A stretch of DNA of 64,000 nucleotides from Capillidium heterosporum. Taxonomy: Eukaryota > Entomophthoromycota > Entomophthoromycetes > Entomophthorales > Capillidiaceae. The notes under the pieces are model-generated. The model worked only from the letters and a program-made list of their open reading frames with translations, was not told the origin of the DNA and made no database searches. Where the stretch lies: positions 2,046,001 to 2,110,000 of the forward strand of contig WBMQ01000001.1 in the NCBI GenBank assembly GCA_016630905.1, given 5' to 3'. Of the stretch, positions 23,515-39,400 are shown piece after piece. The position numbers and the translations under genes were made by a program. Position 1 is the first letter of the stretch, and every line of letters starts with the position of its first letter.

Positions 23515-24757
23515 GTAAATAGTTTTTTAATCTTAGAATCCATAAAATTGCCCCCTGCCCCCCTCAAAAGCTAACTCGATGGCCTATTTCACTTTTCTTG
23601 AATAATAAGGTAGAATCGACATGGTTTAATATCTTTGATTTTTATTATTACTTTGATTTTATATTGGTATTTCTCTGATTTGTATATTGAACTTCAATAG
23701 TATTTTCATTTCAAGAAGTAGCTAAATTTTATACCATCTTTTATGGATGACCTATTCTATACAAATTATTTGAGTTACCTAATAATAAACCTTTGTATAT
23801 TCAGTTGTCTTTAATCAAATGTCAGTTATTTGTATGATAAATGCTTTTGCTTTCTAACTTTATATCTTTTAATCTAAATAAAATAGCTTCCTTTATTTTT
23901 TGTAAAATGGAATTAATCTATTTAAGCTTTAGCTCGTAATTCCTAATGGATAGATGGTTTTGATGCAATACTAATAAATTATCTAGTATATACATTGATC
24001 CTATATAAAATGCAACCATTGGTGACAAAGTCAATTATATTGCTTTCTATTTAAAACCAAATACAAGTTTACCTAACCAAGCTACAAATCTTACACTATG
24101 GATACTGTAGTATAAAATAGCAACCACTACTGCCTTCCATTTCAGCCTCATTGCTCTACTAAAAATATGTATATGCTATAACAAATTAATATTATGTATC
24201 TATATACTTATAAAACTATTAAATAAGCTACTACTGGTACAATAAAACTTTAAAAGCTAAAACTATTTTCTACGTATTATAGCTTAAATGCTATATTTAA
24301 CACAATTAAATTCCAATTTGTAGGTAAAAAACTGTGTGCAATATGATTGGTCTTTCTACCTATAAAATCAGCAAGACAAAAAACTCCTTTGTCTATATCT
24401 AGCAGCTTCATAATAGCTGTGCTAAATATCCACCAGTACTTTTATATATTTACTGTTCTTATTAAATCAAATTTAAAAGTCACTAAATTACAAATATTTT
24501 CTACATGAGCTAATCCTATAATTAAACACAACTATCAAAAATATAAACAAAACAGTATAGTTAAATTAGGTTTATATAAAGTAGGAACAAGTTGGAATGG
24601 AAACATTTAGGCAAAAACCTAGACCAAAAACCAATAAATTTACAGGGAGCTGAACAAGACAAGACGTAACAAGTATAAAAGCTAGTCGGTATCCTTCTTA
24701 ACCCAAGTAGCACTTGAATCAACCTGAGGGAATCACTAGCTTACCAACCTAAAAGTC
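23515..24757. other. AT-rich intergenic, convergent 3' ends
   Basis: About 1.2 kb between the eIF5A and LCB2 stops. Low-complexity AT-rich sequence. No gene, tRNA or repeat recognised. Confidence 0.6.
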
Positions 24758-26499
24758 CTAAAACACGTTCTTAAGCAGCAGCTTATCCCCAACCTCCGAG
24801 ACAATCTTCAAAGCGTGATCCAAATCTTCCTTGGTGTGGCTGGAGCTGAGGCAGAATCGTACACGTCCCGTAATGATTGGGGTAGCTGGATAGCATACGA
24901 CAACGACAGCCAACCCTCTCTTAAGGCACTCGCGACTGAAAGCACCGATCTTGGCAGGATGGAAGAGGAGTAGAGGTACCACTGGAGAATCCGAATTTCC
25001 ATAGACAGTAAAACCCATAGCCTTAAGTTCGGTATGGAAGTAGCGGGCATTAAAGGCCAATTGTTCCAACTTACGTTGACCTTCGATGCCACCATCCAAG
25101 CCCATGATGACACGGGTCGATGAGATAACTTGCTGCAGGACCGGAACAGACATGTTTTCACTGTAGATGGCACTGTGATTCGTAGTACGGATACGATCGA
25201 TGAGATCCTTAGAACCGGCGATGTAACCGCCAGATGCCCCGAAGCTTTTGGTAAAGGTACCCATCATAATATCAATGTCAGCTGGGTCAACGCCCAAGTG
25301 GTCGCAGGTACCGCGTCCACGTGGACCCATAGCACCAATGGAGTGGGCTTCATCGAGGTAGATGTAGAACTTGTATTTCTTTTTCAATTCAACAATCTCA
25401 TTGAGGATGGGAATGGTACCCTCCATACTGTAGAGACCTTCGACGATGAGTAAAATCTTCTTCCAGGGGCGGTGGTTACGTGGTTGACCTTGGGCGATGG
25501 ACTCGCGTAAGACACGTTCCAAGTCGGATATCGAGTTGTGCTTGAAGGCACGGATATTGGCCCCAGAGATTCTAGCGCCGAAGATGATGGATGAGTGGTT
25601 AAGTTCGTCAGAGATGATGAGGCAGCCTTTACCGACTAGGACAGGAATAGTAGTGGCGTTGGTACCAAATCCTTGGCTCTGGATAATGGCAGATGGCTTG
25701 CCAACGAACTGAGCGATCAGACTTTCTGCTTCTTGGTGTAAAGCCGAGTATCCCACTTCGTTGCGACTGCTGTTGGTGACGATACCGTTCTTGGCGATGG
25801 AAGCTACCACTTGATCGGCGCAGGAGCCTTCCTTTTGAGAGAATCCCAAGTAGTTGTAGGAGGCGAAGTTCAAGCATTCCAAAGTCTCTCCAGTGTAACT
25901 ATGAGGAAAAGTCAATATATAAGGTAGGGAAAATTTAAAAAAGTACTTGTAGGTCTTGTTATAGTCATCGGAAGTGCGTTCCAAAACATTGATGGTACGG
26001 CCGGCAACTCCAGTTACCGGTCTACTGAAACAATCGCGGATACGTAGGTATAAACGACGATGGAACATACTGTCGAAGCCGTTGACAATTGGAGCATATC
26101 CCTATCAAACTTTAGTATTTTACCTTGATAAATACTTACGTTGGAGTGCTGGTAGGGGGTGTACTCGTGGCTCTTGAAGATCTTACCAAAGAAATCGCGT
26201 ACATGACCAACAATAATAAGCAAAGCAAAGCTCAAATAGGTAGTAATTAAGACGAAGAAGGGGACGTCATGAAGTTCTTCTGGGTCGGATTGAACTGGCT
26301 TGCTGGAATCGGGTAAAGGCACCTTCTGCAAGACACTTGGATGTAAGCCTTTCTGGTTGAAGGGGCTGGTGGAGTGGGCGGCTGACGAGAGGGGAGGGGA
26401 AAACTTGGCCGGTTCCGACTTGACGTTGGCATTATTCTTGGTGGCGTTCTGGGCCAAAAATGGCGTTAATAAAGAGGTAGCACGCTTCCCGACACCCAT
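24758..26499 (-). CDS. LCB2: Serine palmitoyltransferase subunit 2
   Basis: Catalytic PLP-dependent subunit that condenses serine and palmitoyl-CoA in the first step of sphingolipid synthesis, at the ER. Three exons with introns of about 39 nt (near 26104-26142) and 48 nt (near 25898-25945), giving about 551 residues. The N-terminal region carries one hydrophobic helix (FFVLITTYLSFALLIIVGHV). The catalytic domain starts at MFHRRLYLRIRDCFSRP. YLDEAHSIGAMGPRGRG holds the cofactor-contacting Asp and His. The PLP lysine is in GTFTKSFGASGG near residue 385, the motif that separates LCB2 from LCB1, which lacks this lysine. The partner LCB1 is not in this window. Confidence 0.96.
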
Positions 26500-28691
26500 T
26501 CTATATTATAAAATTATTTAAAAAGTTAGAAGCGGAGGTGAGGAAATTAAGTTTCTCATATAAATAGGTGGCCTATCCAAAATTTCTATCAAAGTAGCAA
26601 TCGAAAGCGCTACTCTAAACTCTATTTACATTAAGTTAGGTGCTGGCTACCTAATTAGTTCTCAACCAATCGCTTTCTAATATTCAGGTTGAACTCTGGA
26701 GTAAAGGTTCAGGAATTGGCTGGAACGACCTTAATTATACCATTCAAATGGTGTAGTCCAATCAAATGTCAACAGTTTTCCCAAACTGTGTCGTTGGAAC
26801 CGGTCATTAAGGAGAATATACCAATTTCTCCAGAATAGGTTACCTTTCTGGAAGTTATCAGTAGTTTTGATTGATAGACTGATTAGAATCTGGATATTTT
26901 TGATGGTTGCAATTTATCGAGCCCTGTAGCACACTTTTATAATAAACTGGCTTATAGAATGTCTATCTACTTTTGCACCTTTGGCACACTATTGCTATAT
27001 CAGTATTTCGAGCTATAATTACTCCGTATATCATAACAAAGACCCAAGGGTTGTTAACATATATGAGTAAAGTCTCATTATCCACAAGTAAAATGTAACT
27101 TTCATAGATTCCTAAAATACACACATACCAGTATTTGGTAAACTCAACGTAAAATTCATCAAAAACGCCAAGAAAGTGGAAATCCTTATGAAAATAGCTT
27201 TATATACCTGCATGTCAAAAACTAAATGTATATTCAAATACTTGTACTTTTCTTACACTAAAAATAGCATATATTATTTTATTTAATTATCAAAAGAAAT
27301 AGCCAAACCTTTTGAAAGTTTGGCTTTTTTAGTAGAACTTGAAATTTCCATTAGGTAAGTGATATAAATGCCAAGGCTTTCAATACCCTTTGATTGCTAG
27401 ATCAATTGTATCTCTTTAATTAAATATATTTATTTGCTAGGAAAGCTTCATCAGGCGACTAAATATATATAAGAAGGCATCTGTTTACAGGTTAAAAATA
27501 GTACATAGCTAATTTTAAGGATAGATTACATCTTTCTCTTACGAATACTGTAAAGACATCAAAAGGGTAGTCCATTAATTAACCTACTGCTATCACAACC
27601 CACAATAAAGGTTTGTAGAGGCTAAACTTCAATACCGATTGTGAAAGGAATTTGATAATAAATTTTCAACTTTTCACAACACGCTCAGTTGGATCACCTG
27701 CTCGTTGCTGTTTCAAAAACTATGGTGCTTTTATTCCGGGATATTTCGCCACACTTCCATTTGTCCCTCTTACCTCCATTACCCAAGCTGACGACCAAGT
27801 TTGCTTGAAGAGACTGATGAAGTTTATAAAATTGATATAAAGTTCAAGTAGCTTCCATCAACTGATATCGCCATCAATTTCAATAAACCTTTCTGAAGCT
27901 TTTGTCAAACTTTTATGGATGTAAATTCTGAATAGTATTTATTCATGAATGCCTTTTACAACATCTACATACAAGTGAAATCTGTTAAACAACACTTTCT
28001 ATCAAAAGAGAAGCTTCTATTTAAAATACAGAAATGGTATAAGCTCCAATATATAGCAATACACTTTTTAAAATTTAGATATTGGGCATCAATGTAAATC
28101 ATCATGAATTAAATGTTTAGAATATAGCCTTTGATTGTTAATCAGCTTTTACAGTATCTCTATAACAGCTAGTAATATAATTTAAAATATGTTTTTAGTG
28201 TCGATTAGTTAATAAAAGATATGGTATTTATTATGGTTTACTACCTCCTACTTTGTAGTTATATTGTAAATTAACACAAGTGAACTTGGTTGCATTTTAA
28301 TCTAAATATTCAGTAAAAGGAGGCAACTACCAAGTAAAAATAGTGAAAATCACCCTTTGTGCTCGTATTAAAATGTTAAAACAAACTTTCAAGTCAATTA
28401 TAAACTACCAATCTACTCTACATTATAAACACGATCGCTTATCTACTAGTTTAATCACCAACACCCTTATCTCATTGTACAAGGCGATACCACTACTTAA
28501 CCTACCAATATAAATCCATCTATGTCTATCCACATTCATACTCAAACTAAATCAATTACTATAATCTACATTGAAAAAATTAGGTACCAAAGAATCAAAG
28601 ACTACAATTATAAAATATATACTACCTAAAACTACATACATTTACTTGAAAATAAGCATAAAAAGAAGCGAAATAAGCCCACCTGCAAACT
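26500..28691. other. 2.2-kb gene-poor region with one terminator-like hairpin
   Basis: Upstream of LCB2 and downstream of elongin C. A CATATAAATA element near 26556 could serve LCB2. A perfect 8-bp hairpin followed by a T-run lies at 27301-27330. Remaining open frames are short and AT-rich with no family. Confidence 0.5.
27301..27330 (+). repeat. perfect hairpin followed by T6
   Basis: AGCCAAAC (27301-27308) and GTTTGGCT (27318-27325) form a perfect 8-bp stem with a 9-nt loop, directly followed by a T-run to 27330. It looks like a terminator: a bacterial intrinsic type by shape, or a Pol III-type T-run. No RNA gene is recognised upstream. Confidence 0.5.
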
Positions 28692-29141
28692 TTAAACTAA
28701 TACGTAGAAAAGATAATAAGTAAACGCTATGAAACCAAAGTTACCTCCTAAGAAATCGGAAGCCAACAGTAGGTCCAATGCCAAGTTCTTTTCAATCTTG
28801 GGGGTTTCCTTCTCGGACTGCGTATAAGCGTTGACACGACTTCGATAATGCAGGTAGTCGACTATCTTTTCCAGCAGCACACCACTACAAATTACAAATA
28901 ATAAATACATTATATCCCAACTAAAAGCTACTAAATTTCGGTAAAAGTTATCTCATTGGATTCCGCTTCAACGAAACCTAATTCAAACAGGTAAATGAAT
29001 TAGATTATAAATAAATTTAGTCTACTTACTATCGCCTTCCAGCATAGATTTGATCAACTTCGAACCCATGGCCACCTTTTTATCTAAAATAAATTCGTAT
29101 CCATCGCTCGAAATTAACTTGACCAACTCGACCGAACTCAT
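28692..29141 (-). CDS. ELC1: Elongin C
   Basis: Skp1/BTB-fold adaptor of cullin ubiquitin ligases and of elongin complexes. Exons: 29029-29141 region encoding MSSVELVKLISSDGYEFILDKKVAM, then a short exon (FVEAESNEITFTEI), then one reading SGVLLEKIVDYLHYRSRV to LALDLLLASDFLGG. The final intron 28697-28744 (48 nt) leaves a tail of one Val and stop, giving DFLGV, comparable to known C-termini. That last intron is a multiple of three and contains no stop, so an unspliced message would add a hydrophobic tail. The LISSDGYEF and LLLASDFL motifs are diagnostic for elongin C rather than Skp1. The gene is divergent from the DIC1 carrier. Confidence 0.88.
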
Positions 29142-29656
29142 ATTTTTACAAAAATAGACGTAAGCTTTCTAGTCAAAGAAGCTTTCTATTGCTAGAAAAT
29201 TCCAACAGCCATCAACTTGATTGGCTTATCTCCAACGTAGCCCAATTATATTCCTCTACAGTTTTCAAAGCTAGGATCTTGGGACTCTTGGTAATATTTC
29301 TATGATAAGCCCTAGATGATGGTACACTCGTATACTTTAAACGCTTCAAGTTGCTGATAGGATATTACAACTTGTTAGTCAATTGTACTGAACAAAGTAT
29401 CTGCCTTTTAGAACTTTACGAATAGTCTTCAAGGGTATAATGAAAACTTACATCAAATCTTCAGTCAAAACATCCATAAACGTCAGCAAGTTTACCTTAA
29501 AGCACCATTATACTTATCACCTGACTAACAAATCTATCTATAAATAAAGCAGCACCACCATTTCCCAAAAATACTACGTCAGTTATCATATTTACATTTC
29601 TAACTTTTCTTCTCCAACCCCATGTCACCTTTCTAAAAATAAAAAGAACTATACCT
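29142..29656. other. shared 5' region of elongin C and DIC1
   Basis: A divergent promoter interval of about 515 bp. No clear TATA or other motif recognised. Confidence 0.5.
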
Positions 29657-30767
29657 ATGACTCAGAAGAAGTATCCGCTATACTTAGGAGGTAATCAACT
29701 CAGCTCTTCAACCATTCCATATTAACCCTTATCTACATCTAGGTTGTGCAGCCAGTATAGCAACCTTATTTACCCACCCTTTGGATCTAATAAAGGTCCA
29801 GCTGCAGACCAACGCCAACGCAGGCAGTAGCTCCATAATAAAGACAATTGGCAACATAAGCTCAAGCCAAGGGGTAAAAGGGTTCTACACTGGGTTATCG
29901 GCCGGTTTACTGAGGCAAGCGGTAACTAAATACATTCATTTCCTTTTCCTTTATATTTAGTTTTAATTTTTTTATTTAGACCTATTCCAGTGTTCGATTT
30001 GCAACCTACGACATATTGAAAGTTAAATTGAGTTCAAAAGATGGTAATTTAATACAAATATTTAAACTGATGGCTTTAAACTATGTAGGTACGATACATT
30101 TCAGTAACATGGTGTTGGCGGCTTCCATAGCAGGTAAATTTTATTATACAAGTACAAATAAAGTAACCAACAATTATAGGGGCTCTAGGCGGTATAATAG
30201 GGAACCCAGCTGATTTGGTGAACGTCCGCATGCAGAATGACATTAAGCTACCACCCCAAAATCGTCGCAACTACAAACACTGCTTTGATGGTCTTTACAA
30301 AATAATCAAATTTGAAGGGTTTTCCCATTTATTTAGAGGTGTAGAAGCCAACACCATTCGAGCCATTTTGATGACCTCTAGCCAACTAGCTTGCTACGAC
30401 TTCTTTAAGGGCCAATTCCTGAAACTGAGTTACTTTGAGGATAATTTAATCACCCATTTCTCTAGCTCCCTATTAGCGGTACGTGCTCATCTAGTATTTG
30501 AAATTTAAATTTGATTATCTTTAGGGTGCAGTAGCCACTACCGTATGCTCACCGATCGACGTCCTGAAGACTCGGATCATGTCCAATGCAAAGTCAGATA
30601 AAAGTGTCAACATAATCCACCTCTTTAAACAAATATTGAAAGATGAAGGACCTAGGGCGCTCTTCAAAGGATGGATCCCCAGCTTTACCAGATTGGGTCC
30701 ACAGACCGTGCTGACTTTAGTTGTTTTAGAGCAGTTGCGTAAAATTTACGATAGGTTCGGTAGATAA
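29657..30767 (+). CDS. DIC1: Mitochondrial dicarboxylate carrier
   Basis: Inner-membrane carrier exchanging malate/succinate for phosphate. About six introns (36-58 nt) give about 290 residues. The three mitochondrial-carrier repeats show PxD/ExxK/R signatures: HPLDLIKVQLQ in repeat 1, NPADLVNVRMQN in repeat 2 and SPIDVLKTRIM in repeat 3. The N-terminus MTQKKYPLYLGGCAAS is short. Specific resemblance to yeast Dic1 includes GLSAGLLRQATYSSVRFATYD, GNPADLVNVRMQND and LFKGWIPSFTRLGPQTVL, and this supports the dicarboxylate assignment over other carriers. The gene converges on KRI1 with only about 114 bp between stops. Confidence 0.88.
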
Positions 30768-30881
30768 TATATACTCTAATAAAATCAAAATGTTTATAAC
30801 CGTTGAATTCGTTAAAATTCTTTTAATCTCTAACCACAACAGCTCTATACTCAAGACTTCTACCCAAGCTCCTTATGGAGT

Positions 30882-32847
30882 TTATTCAGTCTTTCGCTTC
30901 TTGTTCTTCTTTTTAGGCTTAGTAACCTCACTTTCATCCCCATTATTCCTATTTTCTTGTGCGTAGTTGACAGCCTCCAGATAATCGTTATCAACCAGTT
31001 GCTCCTCAATCAACTTCTCCCGTAAAGCACGAACTTTATTACGTTTCACCTTGAGGTTATTTTTAACAGAGGGATCGACATACCTGTAGGTAGTCACATT
31101 AGTAAATCAGAAATATGCTAAAATTACGGTGCAATAGCTTTAAGGGGTACGACGGCGTTGAGGTCTTTGTCATCAGCCAACAGGATGTCGGAGATCTCTA
31201 GACCGAACGACTCCGGTTCCACCGTCCTATATTTGAACTTGGTCTTGATACCGTCGATCTACACAAATAAAAATTAAAAAAGCAAAGCTAAATACATACA
31301 TCGCCCTCCTGGTCCAAGTTGTAGTAATCACCGATAAGCTTCAAGGCGTGTTGCTTAGCTTCCTCCAGCTCAGCCGGCGTCTGTTCAGCTTCGATATCAT
31401 CGATATTGATGTCGTCGTCAAAGACTGGTTTCTCGTCACCCTAAAACTATAAGTACCAACTCAATCAGAAAAACTTACATCACCATCCTCGAAGCAATCC
31501 TCGTTGAAATTTTCGTCCATCATTTGGTCAAACTTGGCAGGGTCGAAGTCTCCGAACGTAGAGTCCAAGGACTGGAAAGTGATGGTGCTATCGCCAGTTG
31601 CCTTGCGAAGGTCTTTGATAGCCTCCATGATCTCTTGCATCTTGGTGTTCTTCTCGCGTTTAGTTTCCTCAGCCAGCTCCAACTTCTTGAGCTTTTTACG
31701 TTCGGCTTTACGTTTGCGTGCCTCGGCCCTTTTGTTGACCTTGGCTCGCACCGAATCTCCAATCTCACGGGAGTGGGAGATGATGTTCGAAGCGTTAGGG
31801 TCTTCGAATCTAAAGTTATACTTGGATTCGAAGGCATCGGCTTCTTCATCCTGCTCCTCATCCTCGATTAAACCAACGACTTCGTCATAAGTAGGTACTT
31901 TATTGACGCTTTTGTCAACCCATCCTCGGTTCATAATGTAACTAAAATGTTATTAAGCTGTAGGCAAATTTAAGTTACTCGATGAGAAAGGCGTCATCCG
32001 GGTCTTTAGATTTGGAGTCGTTATTGAACCGGCCGAAAATCTCGTCCCTAGGGTCTAACTTGGACATCTCTTCGTAGATAAATTCTTTGTACTCGAGTTC
32101 CTCTTTTTCTTCTTCGGCAGTAGTCTTTTCACGCCTTACTAAAAGTTCGTCGTCAGAGGACTCGTTATCGTCGTCTGCGAACATAGCTTTCTAAATGATA
32201 AAAGTTTAATGACAAATTTAAAAACATTGCTACTTTAAGTTCATCCTTTAGATGTTTCTGTTCTTCCTCAGTGAGTAGGTGAACGTGGTCTATCTTCCTC
32301 GTCGATTGACTTGCCTTCGGCGTCATCAAGTATGCCTTGGAGCTTCCATCTGCTTCAAAGTTAAAGGCTTTTCTTTAACTATAGATTTTTTCTTCTTTTC
32401 CCACTGAAGTTTTGCCTCTTCGGTAGTCTTCTCGTCAAATAGTACGGTATCCGGTTTGTAGATAGTCTCATCTTTCTTCTTAATAAGGGCTATCGCTCTC
32501 AAAATCTGCGATTCAACAGCTGGTGTTATTAACTCGCCAGTTGTCATCTTCAACCTCTTCTTCACTTTGGATTAGATCGCCATCTTCGTCGACGTATACG
32601 TTCAAACCCTCCTCCTCATCAAAGCTTTTATCCAAACCGTACTTCCTTTTACGCTCTAAAATTTTTTCTAGTTCTTCACGGCTTAGCTCACGTCCCTTTA
32701 TCTGGTCCTTGACTTAAAAATAAGCTGTTTAAATAAATGTATAAAAATGGGATTACTTTTAAGCAGGTCTTCCTCCTTCTTACGCTTCTCGTACTCGTCA
32801 GCGTAGCTCTCGTTAACTTTTATCTCAAATGTTTCTTCGTCTGACAT
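30882..32847 (-). CDS. KRI1: KRI1 ribosome biogenesis factor, apparently frame-disrupted
   Basis: Nucleolar protein needed for 40S subunit assembly with Krr1. The N-terminus MSDEETFEIKVNESYADEYEKRKKEEDLL, the SKYNFRFEDP block with the KRKAERKKLKKLE basic helix, and the C-terminus FKYRTVEPESFGLEISDILLADD followed by a KPKKKNKKRKTE tail all match KRI1. Within 32260-32545 the conserved coding switches frame. The frame ending at EEVEDDN must jump by one base near 32539 to continue GELITPAVESQIL, and at least one more change is needed between 32265 and 32350 to reach TEEEQKHLKDELK. No GT-AG intron accounts for this. For an essential gene, sequence error is the simplest reading; a decaying copy is the alternative. 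Confidence 0.8.
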
Positions 32848-33206
32848 CTTGTTGACTTTTGCGAAAATTGCTCTTGAAGAAAGGTAAAGCTTCCAACAAT
32901 CTTTCTAAATTTATTCTCTAGTTTCTGATTAAATTTTTGACTAAATTGCTCACACTTTGCCTCTACTTTTGATTTTAACTTCAAACTTCAAATCACTTTT
33001 GGATGGAGTTTGAAGTTTATGAATTTGACAGAATCTGCAGATTTAGACGTTAGCCTGCAAATTAACACTACGCAAATTTCTCAAAACTAGCCAATTGAAT
33101 AGCCCAATAACAGCACTATTGATGTAATAAATTTAAAGTCAAACACAAAGCGAATTTATCAAGTTTGTTCAAAGACGTAGCTTGAATTGAATACACACCA
33201 ACCCAA
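32848..33206. other. shared 5' region of KRI1 and poly(A) polymerase
   Basis: A 359-bp divergent promoter interval, AT-rich. No recognised element. Confidence 0.5.
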
Positions 33207-35673
<2,467 letters not shown>

Positions 35674-36430
35674 GCTGAGCTTTGGGTTTTAATTAGAATG
35701 GAGATGTATTGTATGGGTATAACTGGTCAATAAATTGTTTTTGTTGGAAATCTTAGGTTTTTAAGGAAAGTTATGTTTTGAATTTCCAACTAATACTGCC
35801 ATTGCTTTAGCTATAATGAGTTAGATCTCTTGTGTTTGAAAATATACATTAAATTTTAACATGTATTCAAAGATTACGGTAATACTATGCTCAATTACAT
35901 ATACATCTCCTTTATAAGCGGCGCTTCTTTATTTTCTCCATATATTTTAAAAGGCATATTCACATATAAATCCTATGGTTCCTTAAATTATATATAAGCT
36001 TTGGACACCTCTTATGATTGTCTTGCAAAGTCTAGCACTCGGAAAATTTGATCTAGATAAGCAGATGATTCCACCAACCGACAAGCAAAAATACTGCTGC
36101 AAAATGGCCACCATCCAACTATACGCCTATATATCAGTCACTTTGGCATAAGGCGTAAAGGAGCGCGTAAATGATTTCAGGTCCATGGGGTACCTTGTCT
36201 ACTTAGCCCGATGTGGTTTTGCTACAAAACAACGTGCCCAAAAAAAGAATATTCTTTTATCTGATTTTCATGATGCAGGTCAGGGTTCAAGTGAATGGCT
36301 ATTTGTGTGGAGTAAATTTTAGATTACTGATAAGGAGTCAAATTACTTCTTATGGGAAAGATACAATAGCAATTGGAGGCGAGGGCTTCTGAGTATAAAT
36401 AGTCCAAAAGGTGAAAATTCTAGTTTACTA
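35674..36430. other. intergenic, nothing recognised
   Basis: Between poly(A) polymerase and the FUSC-like gene, same strand. AT-rich, no clear element or exon. Confidence 0.55.
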
Positions 36431-39400
36431 ATGGCAAAACGAGAAAGTACAAGCTTCAACTATAGCAACCTGTTTGGGGAAGACGACGGCAGTAACAACC
36501 AGCTAGCAGATTCACCACGACTGTCAACTTCATTACCACACTCTTCGACCAACTACTTCCAGTCCCTACACTTTGACGACTTAGATGCATCCGATCATGA
36601 CATTCATTCTGGTGAGGATACGAAACATTTAAAGTCGGAACGATTCCCCAAAAACTATGATGACAACGATACATTTAGCTATTCAGAGGCATTTGCCAAA
36701 AGAAATAGCAATTTAGACTATTTGCCCATCCATAGTTGGACTCAGAATAACCAGTACGGAACCTTCCTTTCCGACAACGCCAGCGAAATAGAAGTCATTT
36801 TGGAAAATGGAAAAGTAGCGAAACGGGCAATTTCACTGACCTCTGGGTTTGAAAAGAGGTATATCTTTGTTTATGAATTTCTATAACTAAGCATCAATAG
36901 TCCACTATTTCCAAAAAATGGATTCGCACCGCTACCCAAGACGATAGAAGAGCATGTAGAACCTAAGCCCAAAACTTTCTACGAGACGTACTTCACCCCT
37001 CAAAACAAAAAGATCTTCAAAAGTTCTCTCGCCTACTTCTTAGGCTCACTTCTCACGTTTATCCCAATTTTAAGAGCTACCATCGGCACAGCGAGCCATA
37101 TGGCCTCCATATCGGCCTTCTTCCTCAATCCTGGTCAATCTTTGGGCATGTTCATTGAATCAATGAGTTTTGGTATCGCTTTCGTCATATACGGTCTGGC
37201 GGTAGGCTCTCTCTCTTTAGTCAATATGTCATTGTGGAACATGATCGGCTACCCTTATATCGGTAGGGTTACGACTCTTATAGTTTGTGTAGGTTTAGGT
37301 TCGTTCATTTTGGCGTATATAAAGGCGAGCTACCCCAAACCCAATTTAATAAAATGTAAGTTTAAGAATTTGTCACTACTGACGCTGTATAGGTGTACCC
37401 AACGCCTCCATCACGATGTTCATCGTCCTTATCAACATCACCCCTTTCATCGAAGAGGACCTCAATTTCTACAAGGTGTATGACCTAGGGAAAGGTCTTT
37501 TCTGCGGCATTTTGATCAATTTTATTATATGTACGCAGCTTTGGCCTACCTGGGAAGCGGATAACCTAAGGTAAAAATAGATACAATCATATTTTCATGT
37601 TTTTGAAATAATCAGCTAACTTGACAACTGTAGACAAGATATGGTTATATCACTCAACTCCTTCCAACATACACTCAGTAAGATCGTCAAAACGTTCTTA
37701 TTAGAAGAGGAAGTTGACGTCAAAGACGGCGATATCGATAAGCTATTAGAAACCCATCGAAAATCCTTTTTGACGTTGAAGCAGCGGTATGGTAACGCCA
37801 AATTTGAGTTCCAACTGGAAGCCGACAAGTACAAGCGTATGGGAAAAGTCATACAAAGATTGAGCGTTTTAAGCCAGAAACTGGGTGGGCTAAGTTCGGG
37901 GATAGCAGCCCAAAAGGATTTGTTAGGTCCAGGAAACGTCTCCCTCAACCAATCGTTTACTAAGTTTAATAAGCGTCGTAACAAGCTAAGCAAGTTAAGG
38001 AACAAGCGGATGAGTATGCATTTGGACACGTTCGATTTGAAGGCCATCAAGCCCATGCAAAAAACGCAAATTTTGGAGAATGGCCTCGACTTTGACGAAG
38101 TTGGCGACCAGGAACCGGATATCGAAGTACTATTCAACTTCCTCAATTATGTTGGACCACCAACTAAATCGCTGACTTACACCTGCAAACAGGCGATCCT
38201 AGAGCTTATCAAAATAATCGAGTCCTTGAACAATGACACCAATCTCCCGATTTTCAAACGTCTTAGCGGTTACTCCAACCCCGATACTCCAACTCACAAA
38301 TTCGTCAGCCCCAAGCAGCTTAGGGATAACATCCAAAGTGCCCTGGATCTATTTAGTAAAGCGCAGACGAAAGCCATGACAACCTTGTACCGACGTACTC
38401 AATACGATGGAAGGCCCGATGAAGAGATTTTTCTCGTATATTTCTTTGTATTCTCTTTGGAAGAATTCGCTAGCGAACTCATGCTGACGATCTCAGCTAT
38501 TGACGATATGGCCAACGCCCCCTCCTTCAACACCTCAAGTTGGTGGGCCAACACCAAGATGGAGGTTTATGCCTTTTTTGCTGCATTCCGAACCTTCCCC
38601 GAGCTCATGCGCAGGGCCTTCACCTTCAACACCGATGATATCGCCATACCGGGCACTGGACCCGAAGGTGCGCCACTACACAACCCGGCCCCTCAGACGC
38701 TGTATCAGAACGTCAGAGCATCCTTCTGGTACTTTTTGATGTCGCTGCGTGACTACAAAGTAATCTTCGCTATGAAAGCTGCACTGGCGACGGTTATCGT
38801 TGCCTCTCCCGCCTATATCTTTGAGTATAAGGAACTATTCAGGGAGTGGCGCGTAGGCTGGACATTGATTACTATCAATTTGACCATGTCTCCGACAGTA
38901 GGTGCTACCAACATCTACGGGGTCTACCGACTGTCGGGTACTGTAGTAGGAAGTCTGATCGCTTACGTTGTCTACTCTATCTTCTCACACAACCAGATCG
39001 CCCTAACTATTGTCTCCACTTTAATAGCAATCCCCTCCTTCTACATATTTTTAGCTACCAACTACCCCCGATTTGGCCAATTCTTACTTTTATCCTACAA
39101 CTTGGTCGTCTTAACAACATTCGCTAACCGTCATGATGTTGAATGGAGTTTCGCTGAATATGCCGCCATCCGCGCTTTCTCCGTCTCCCTAGGCGTCATC
39201 ATAGGATTATTCTTCTCCTTTGTCATCCTACCCTACGAAGCACGCCGCGAGTTGCGACGCGAACTTAGCGTCTTCTTCCTCGATTTGATCAATCTCTACA
39301 TGAAACTGTTGCAAGTCTACAATATCACTAGTACCAACTCCTCTTCTGCAACTTTGGCCAAAGGCTCCACTCAATTCGACAAGATCAATCTCTCGACTAC

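Noticed and set aside
36060-36160. Short ATG frame MIPPTDKQKYCCKMATIQLYAY...
   Set aside because: Only about 29 codons with no family and no supporting splice structure.
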